The position numbers were made by a program, and so were the translations under genes. The notes beneath the pieces were generated by a model that had not been told where the DNA came from, made no database searches, and saw only the letters and a program-made list of their open reading frames with translations. A DNA stretch of 45,000 nt from Candidatus Neomarinimicrobiota bacterium (GTDB taxonomy: Bacteria > Fidelibacterota > Marinisomatia > Marinisomatales > S15-B10): contig JAZGBI010000015.1 in assembly GCA_036476315.1 (NCBI GenBank), positions 1 through 45,000 of the forward strand, read 5' to 3'. Below, piece after piece: positions 41,144-45,000 of the stretch; within the stretch, counting starts at the first letter, position 1, and every line of letters begins with the position of its first letter.

Positions 41144-41198
41144 GAATCTCATCTCAAGATCCTTTGGAAGATCCTGTGGATCTCAAGATCCTGCGGAT
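41144..41198. repeat. 38-base repeat, right copy, extended by tandem sub-units
   Basis: 41144-41181 is the exact reverse complement of 15777-15814. It continues into another similar sub-unit (CTCAAGATCCTGCGGAT at 41182-41198), so the right copy shows three related units of about 15-17 bases with core AAGATCCT. It lies between the receptor remnant and the next small gene. Confidence 0.75.
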
Positions 41199-41227
41199 AA
41201 TCAAGGTTAGACGGTTTCACAGGCGGA

Positions 41228-41431
41228 ATGACGGCTTACGTTCTCTGGATTTTGATTTTCCTTACGCTAATCCTCGTGGCGGGAGTGTTTGCCCGGATCC
41301 TGAAACATCCTTCCGAGGAGGCCGGGGAAAATGAAGCGGATCTGTCCGAGTGGATCTGCCCAACCTGCGGATTCCACGTGCAGATGGGCACAGAGTGCAT
41401 CTATTGTGGAGAAAAGAAACCGGATGAGTAG
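41228..41431 (+). CDS. small membrane-anchored zinc-ribbon protein
   Basis: The 67-residue protein has one N-terminal transmembrane helix ('AYVLWILIFLTLILVAGVFA'), an acidic linker and a C-terminal four-cysteine ribbon ('WICPTCGF' and 'ECIYCGE'). The layout resembles small zinc-ribbon or rubredoxin-like anchors. The function is not known. The frame, clear domain structure and position 39 bases before the next gene support it as real. Confidence 0.65.
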   Translation: MTAYVLWILIFLTLILVAGVFARILKHPSEEAGENEADLSEWICPTCGFHVQMGTECIYCGEKKPDE

Positions 41432-41470
41432 CGTCAGGTCTCCTGGCTTCAATCTTCAAAGGCGGTAAGG

Positions 41471-42145
41471 ATGGGTGGTAGCTGGATTTACGAACCTATG
41501 ACATCCGTTACTGATTTTTTTCTCGGGCTCGTGACTTTCTACTGCGCCGTCAGGATATCAGAAGTGTACTGGCAGAAATACTATCCATTCCATTTTCACT
41601 TAAGCTGGACCCTTTACATGATATCAGGGGCGGCTTTTCTTAGTGGTATCCTTCATGGTTTCGGTCCTCATTTTCCGGAGTATCTGAAGAACTTCCTCTG
41701 GGGGGCAGTTCTTCAGTTGGTGAATCTATCTGGAGTTTTCTTCTTGCTTGGATCGCTTTCTGCCGTGCTCTCAGGTAATACGTATGGTCTCTCACGCTGG
41801 ATTCCTGTTCTGGCATTTCTTGTCTATTCGGGCAAACTGCTGGCCACGGGAGAGGTCACCTGGGCTGTCAGATTCTGTGGACCTGTGATTGTGTTCGCCC
41901 TGGTGATGATGGTTTATCTCTATCTGAGGACGGATGACAGGGGAATCGGCGTCATAACGGGGGGTCTCGTTCTGGCTCTAGTGAGCGGTCTATTCTGGGT
42001 GTCCAGCTGGTCCCCGGACACCGGTTTCTCTCACAATGACATCTACCACGTGGTTCAAACAGTTGCCCTCTGGGTCACTTACCGGGGTGCGTTGGCGACT
42101 GGTGGCTTCGAAAGCGCCTCGCGTCGCGGCGCCTTTTCCCGTTGA
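41471..42145 (+). CDS. seven-helix membrane protein (DUF6962-like)
   Basis: The 224-residue protein is mostly hydrophobic, with about seven helices. The conserved-looking 'HNDIYHVVQTVALWVTYRGA' near the C-terminus and 'HGFGPHFPEYLKNFLWG' in the middle give a His/Asp pattern seen in DUF6962 and alkaline-ceramidase-like families. The assignment is tentative. The gene ends with a basic tail; the promoter for tig overlaps its last codons. Confidence 0.65.
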   Translation: MGGSWIYEPMTSVTDFFLGLVTFYCAVRISEVYWQKYYPFHFHLSWTLYMISGAAFLSGILHGFGPHFPEYLKNFLWGAVLQLVNLSGVFFLLGSLSAVLSGNTYGLSRWIPVLAFLVYSGKLLATGEVTWAVRFCGPVIVFALVMMVYLYLRTDDRGIGVITGGLVLALVSGLFWVSSWSPDTGFSHNDIYHVVQTVALWVTYRGALATGGFESASRRGAFSR

Positions 42146-42176
42146 TGCGCGCCGCGGCAGGTCGTAAATTTTTCGA
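42142..42176 (+). promoter_or_regulatory. candidate tig promoter
   Basis: TTGATG (42142-42147) and TAAATT (42165-42170), spaced 17 bases, precede tig by 24 bases. The segment GGTCGTAAATTTTTCGA (42160-42176) recurs with one mismatch at 44331-44347, just before another gene start, which supports a promoter role. Confidence 0.45.
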
Positions 42177-42194
42177 ATCTTATCCTCTGAGCCC

Positions 42195-43511
42195 ATGGAT
42201 TTCGTAATCAGAGAAATGAACTCGTACAAAAGGGAAATGTCCGTGACCGTCCCTTGGAATGGCCTCGAGGAGGCGTTCGAGCAGGCAGCGGCCAGGTTCG
42301 GCCGGGGAGTGCGCCTGCCGGGATTCCGAAAAGGAAAGCTGCCGCGCCGGATTCTTTTTCGGAATTTTGGACGGGAGATTGAAGCAGATTTTATTCAAGA
42401 GGCGGTGCAGAAATACTATCTGGAAGTCCTGAAGGAGAAGAACATTTCTCCTGTGAGTCAGGCGAAAATCGATGACGTCCACTTTGAGAGGGGAGAATCC
42501 CTTAGTTTTAAAGCCACATTTGAGATGGAGCCTGATGTGCAGTTGCCCAATTACAAAAAGAAATTCAAAATCAAGAAGAACGTCTACGTCCCCGATGTTG
42601 AGGATGTTGACATCTATATAGAGGAAGCCCGCCGCCAGTTCGCGGAATTGCGCACCGTTGAAACGGGCTCGGAAGAGGCTCATCTTCTTCTGGTAGACAT
42701 GCAGGAACTGGAAAGAACCGGACTGCCCATCATCGGTCGAAAGGTGGAGAATCGATACATACAGGTGGGGGACGGTGTTTTCGGTGGCGAGAACCTTGAC
42801 CGTCTTACAGGTCTTAAGGCGGGCGATGAAGTCGTCATTGAAGTCAAAGGAGAGGCCGAAAATACCAGGAGTAAATACAGACTGACGATTAAGAATGTAC
42901 ACGAAGAGATAGTGCCGGAGCTGAACGACGAGTTCATCAAGAAGCTCGACGAATCGGCAGCGAACGAGGCGGAGTTTCGACAGAATGTCATGAATAAGAT
43001 CACGGCGAGACTGCAGCGGGATTCCGCAAGTGAGCTAAGACAGTCGATAAGAGATTATTTTGTCCGGAACATGAGTCTCGAAGTTCCTGAGTCAATGGTT
43101 GAGAATTATGTCGAGAATGCTCTGGACGATGCCAGGAAGAACGATGGCGAAGCTTTTTCCGAAGGATCCTCAAGAGACGAAGTGGCATTCAGGAAGGAGA
43201 TGAAACCCCCGGCCGTCAGAAATCTGAAATGGTACCTCATACGCAAGGCCATTGTTGAGGCAGAGGGATTTACTGTTGACGATGAGGAGGTGGAGGCGAG
43301 AATCCAGCAGATTCTGGAGAATGCGGACGAGGGAAAGGGACAAATCCGGAGATTCTACCGAAAGCCCAGCAACAGGGAGCACCTGAGAGAGGATCTTCTC
43401 GACAAGAAGCTATTCCATCATTTGACATCCTTCATAAAGGCAGATGAGGTCAAGGTCTTCACCAGGGATCTCAGAAGACAGCGAGGTGGTCCACCCAAGA
43501 TCGTTGAATAG
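42195..43511 (+). CDS. tig: trigger factor
   Basis: Trigger factor is the ribosome-associated chaperone that meets nascent chains. The 438-residue protein has the ribosome-docking signature 'RLPGFRKGKLPRRI' and the N-terminal tail-binding domain. A degenerate PPIase-like (FKBP) domain covers roughly residues 155-245, where 'VGDGVFGGENLDRLTGLKAGDE' is visible, and a long helical C-terminal domain follows. It lies 12 bases before clpP, a common arrangement in bacteria linking folding and proteolysis. Confidence 0.95.
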   Translation: MDFVIREMNSYKREMSVTVPWNGLEEAFEQAAARFGRGVRLPGFRKGKLPRRILFRNFGREIEADFIQEAVQKYYLEVLKEKNISPVSQAKIDDVHFERGESLSFKATFEMEPDVQLPNYKKKFKIKKNVYVPDVEDVDIYIEEARRQFAELRTVETGSEEAHLLLVDMQELERTGLPIIGRKVENRYIQVGDGVFGGENLDRLTGLKAGDEVVIEVKGEAENTRSKYRLTIKNVHEEIVPELNDEFIKKLDESAANEAEFRQNVMNKITARLQRDSASELRQSIRDYFVRNMSLEVPESMVENYVENALDDARKNDGEAFSEGSSRDEVAFRKEMKPPAVRNLKWYLIRKAIVEAEGFTVDDEEVEARIQQILENADEGKGQIRRFYRKPSNREHLREDLLDKKLFHHLTSFIKADEVKVFTRDLRRQRGGPPKIVE

Positions 43512-43523
43512 GAAAGGAAAAAC

Positions 43524-44117
43524 ATGAGCAGCAAATCCCAAGTTATCCCTATCGTGGTTGAACAGACAGGCCGGATGGAGCGAGCGTATGATATCTACTC
43601 ACGTCTCCTGAAGGAGAGGATTGTCTTTCTCGGCATGCCCATCGACGACAATGTGGCCAGCGTCGTGATTGCCCAGTTGCTGTTTCTCGAAGCGGAGAAT
43701 CCCGACAAGGACATATCGCTTTACATTAATGCTCCCGGAGGGTCCGTGACCGCAGGTCTCGGTATACTTGATACCATGAATTACATTAAGCCTGACGTGG
43801 CCACAATCTGCATGGGCCAGGCCTCGAGCATGGGTGCTGTTCTTCTGGCTGCCGGTTGTCGAGGTAAGCGTTCCGCACTCCCCAATGCACGTGTTATGAT
43901 TCATCAGCCCTGGGCTGGTATGCAGGGGACGGCAAGCGATATCGAAATCCAGGCAAAAGAACTCATTGAAGTGAAGGATCGTCTGCTCAAGATTCTTGCC
44001 GAACAGACCGGACAAACCCTGAAAAAGCTCAAGAGGGACACCGATCGCGACCTTTTCATGTCACCCACGGAGGCACAGGAATACGGTCTGATTGATAGAG
44101 TCCTGGAGAGACGTTAG
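43524..44117 (+). CDS. clpP: ATP-dependent Clp protease proteolytic subunit
   Basis: The 197-residue serine protease has the catalytic Ser in '[14 protein letters not shown]', His in '[11 protein letters not shown]' and Asp in '[19 protein letters not shown]'. The usual N-terminal '[20 protein letters not shown]' and '[17 protein letters not shown]' are present. It starts at ATG 43524 after a GGAAAGGA site. No clpX follows; instead there is a 241-base gap with a promoter-like motif before a secreted-protein gene. Confidence 0.96.
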   Translation: MSSKSQVIPIVVEQTGRMERAYDIYSRLLKERIVFLGMPIDDNVASVVIAQLLFLEAENPDKDISLYINAPGGSVTAGLGILDTMNYIKPDVATICMGQASSMGAVLLAAGCRGKRSALPNARVMIHQPWAGMQGTASDIEIQAKELIEVKDRLLKILAEQTGQTLKKLKRDTDRDLFMSPTEAQEYGLIDRVLERR

Positions 44118-44330
44118 ACCGGTCGTCTCCACATTCCTTTTCCTCCATCACCTTCCGCCATTCTACCGGGTCATCCGGGACTCGAAGGAACGTCCAGGGC
44201 GGTCCCGTTTTCAGCGGCACATACTTCCCGGGGGCCTGATCCGGTGGGCTTGTACGTGTACGAACAGAGGTTCTTCTGAGACGGAATAGAAGCTCCGGGT
44301 CCTGGAAAAAGGTTTCTCAGCAGCAGGAAC

Positions 44331-44347
44331 GGTCGTAGATTTTTCGA
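44331..44347 (+). promoter_or_regulatory. promoter-like motif shared with tig
   Basis: GGTCGTAGATTTTTCGA differs at one position from the sequence before tig and contains TAGATT as possible -10. It lies 11 bases before ATG 44359. The matching -35 is poor. Confidence 0.35.
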
Positions 44348-44358
44348 GAGGGGCATCC

Positions 44359-45000
44359 ATGTCAAACGTTGGTTTCCATCTGGTGAATGTTTTTCTTATG
44401 ACAGTGCTCGCGGGCGCACCAGCTTTCGATTGTCCGCCGGATAGTGCTTATTTTCCGGACCTGGACACGACGAGTGCATCGTTCGGTAATACCGTAGCCA
44501 CAGGGCTCTGTGCCTGCCTCGATTTTGGATCCACCCTTGCGGGAACGGACTCAACGGTCACCCTTACTATTCTTCTTACTGACAATGAACCCCTTCGCGC
44601 TTTTCAATTTGAAATCGCCGACAATACGGGCGACGCTCTGAAGGCAAGATCCGCCAAAGCGGGCAACAAGATCGAAGGGTGGACCGTTCCCATCGTCGAA
44701 ACGTATCACGGCACCAGTCTCATTCTGGGGTTCAGCCTTTCGGGTGAGAAGACTCAGCCCGGTGTGGGTGATACCCTCGTTCAGATTACGTTCAGCATAG
44801 TGAAGCCGCTTGCGGAGATGCTCTCGTTCTATTTCGATAGTTTTGGTGGAGTTCGTCTGTCCGATGTTGATGCACAAAACGTGGCATGTAGTTTCCCGGA
44901 TTCAGCGAATCCCGTATCTTATCCCGCCGGTTGGCCCGTGGCTCTCGAGGGAGGTTCCGGGGCACCCGACTCTTTCAGGCTGAGAGATAGTTTTCCCAAT
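44359..45000 (+). CDS. partial secreted protein with cohesin-like domain
   Basis: From ATG 44359 the frame is open to the window end (214 codons), so the gene is truncated by the boundary. A signal peptide ('FLMTVLAGAPAFDCPPD') is followed by a beta-sandwich of cohesin type: 'TVTLTILLTDNEPLRAFQF', 'GWTVPIVETYHGTSLILGF' and 'PGVGDTLVQITFSIV'. The last bases read 'RDSFPN', which looks like the start of the '[Y/F]PNPFN' C-terminal sorting domain seen in the LVIVD protein, so it may end soon. In FCB bacteria such proteins are surface-attached or secreted. Confidence 0.7.
   Translation, partial: MSNVGFHLVNVFLMTVLAGAPAFDCPPDSAYFPDLDTTSASFGNTVATGLCACLDFGSTLAGTDSTVTLTILLTDNEPLRAFQFEIADNTGDALKARSAKAGNKIEGWTVPIVETYHGTSLILGFSLSGEKTQPGVGDTLVQITFSIVKPLAEMLSFYFDSFGGVRLSDVDAQNVACSFPDSANPVSYPAGWPVALEGGSGAPDSFRLRDSFPN

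Noticed and set aside
1-45000. tRNA, rRNA, CRISPR arrays and transposase genes
   Set aside because: No T-loop/anticodon patterns, regularly spaced repeats or transposase motifs were seen on either strand.

Overview
The window reads as a moderately GC-rich, gene-dense bacterial chromosome segment with almost every gene on the + strand (mobA is the one clear exception). Secreted proteins carry the C-terminal 'YPNPFNSS' type sorting domain, and there are several Q|C-type outer-membrane beta-barrel-like proteins, a truncated TonB-receptor remnant and no sign of Gram-positive features. This points to the FCB superphylum, perhaps Marinimicrobia (SAR406), KSB1 or Calditrichaeota-like lineages. That placement is inference; there is no rRNA in the window.

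Layout. (1) 1-5.3 kb: a GAF/HD-GYP signalling protein, an RCK-containing DASS anion transporter, the pentose-phosphate pair rpe-rpiB, and mobA on the opposite strand. (2) 5.3-14.4 kb: a TusA/DsrE2 sulfur-carrier pair, a structured leader RNA resembling the molybdenum-cofactor riboswitch, then moaA, a moaC-moaB fusion, a TauE-type exporter, moeA, moaD, moaE, a second DASS transporter, a tandem Usp protein and endonuclease V. (3) 14.4-23.6 kb: housekeeping and redox genes (class II amidotransferase, DUF2231, thiI, NRDE protein, coaBC, two thioredoxin-fold proteins, the ergothioneine genes egtB-egtD, and a Crp/Fnr regulator). (4) 23.6-26.8 kb: a c-cytochrome/cupredoxin electron-transfer cluster and nnrE. 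(5) 26.8-36.6 kb: a mercury-resistance operon (merA, merTP fusion, ArsR-type repressor, a frameshifted thioredoxin-like gene) followed by three beta-barrel-like outer-membrane proteins, a DUF3179 lipoprotein, a CHWC thioredoxin and a giant secreted LVIVD-thioredoxin protein. (6) 36.8-45 kb: an M1-family peptidase, an unknown gene, a VKOR-like disulfide enzyme, a TonB-receptor remnant, small membrane proteins, tig-clpP, and the start of a secreted cohesin-like protein.

The most striking content is in region 5. Two genes contain in-frame UGA codons exactly where relatives or neighbours have redox cysteines. The first outer-membrane protein has U-x-x-U directly after its signal peptide, where the next gene has C-x-x-C, and a 7-bp hairpin capped by GGUC (the E. 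coli fdhF SECIS loop sequence) follows. The LVIVD-thioredoxin protein has a U-x-x-C active site, and the same frame continues through the rest of the thioredoxin fold and a C-terminal sorting domain. UGA is used as an ordinary stop elsewhere (moeA, moaCB, thiI), so this is not global recoding. Together with mer genes, thioredoxins and VKOR, this suggests an undescribed cell-envelope selenol/thiol system, possibly for binding mercury or another soft metal, or for envelope redox chemistry.

Two regulatory circuits can be read from DNA. A TGTCA-N6-TGACA palindrome lies upstream of a thioredoxin-like gene, just after the Crp/Fnr gene and before the cytochrome cluster, and in one-mismatch form before the DUF3179 operon. 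A TTCAA-N4-TTGA palindrome lies twice in the merA promoter and once in the merTP promoter and is a likely site for the ArsR-type repressor encoded there.
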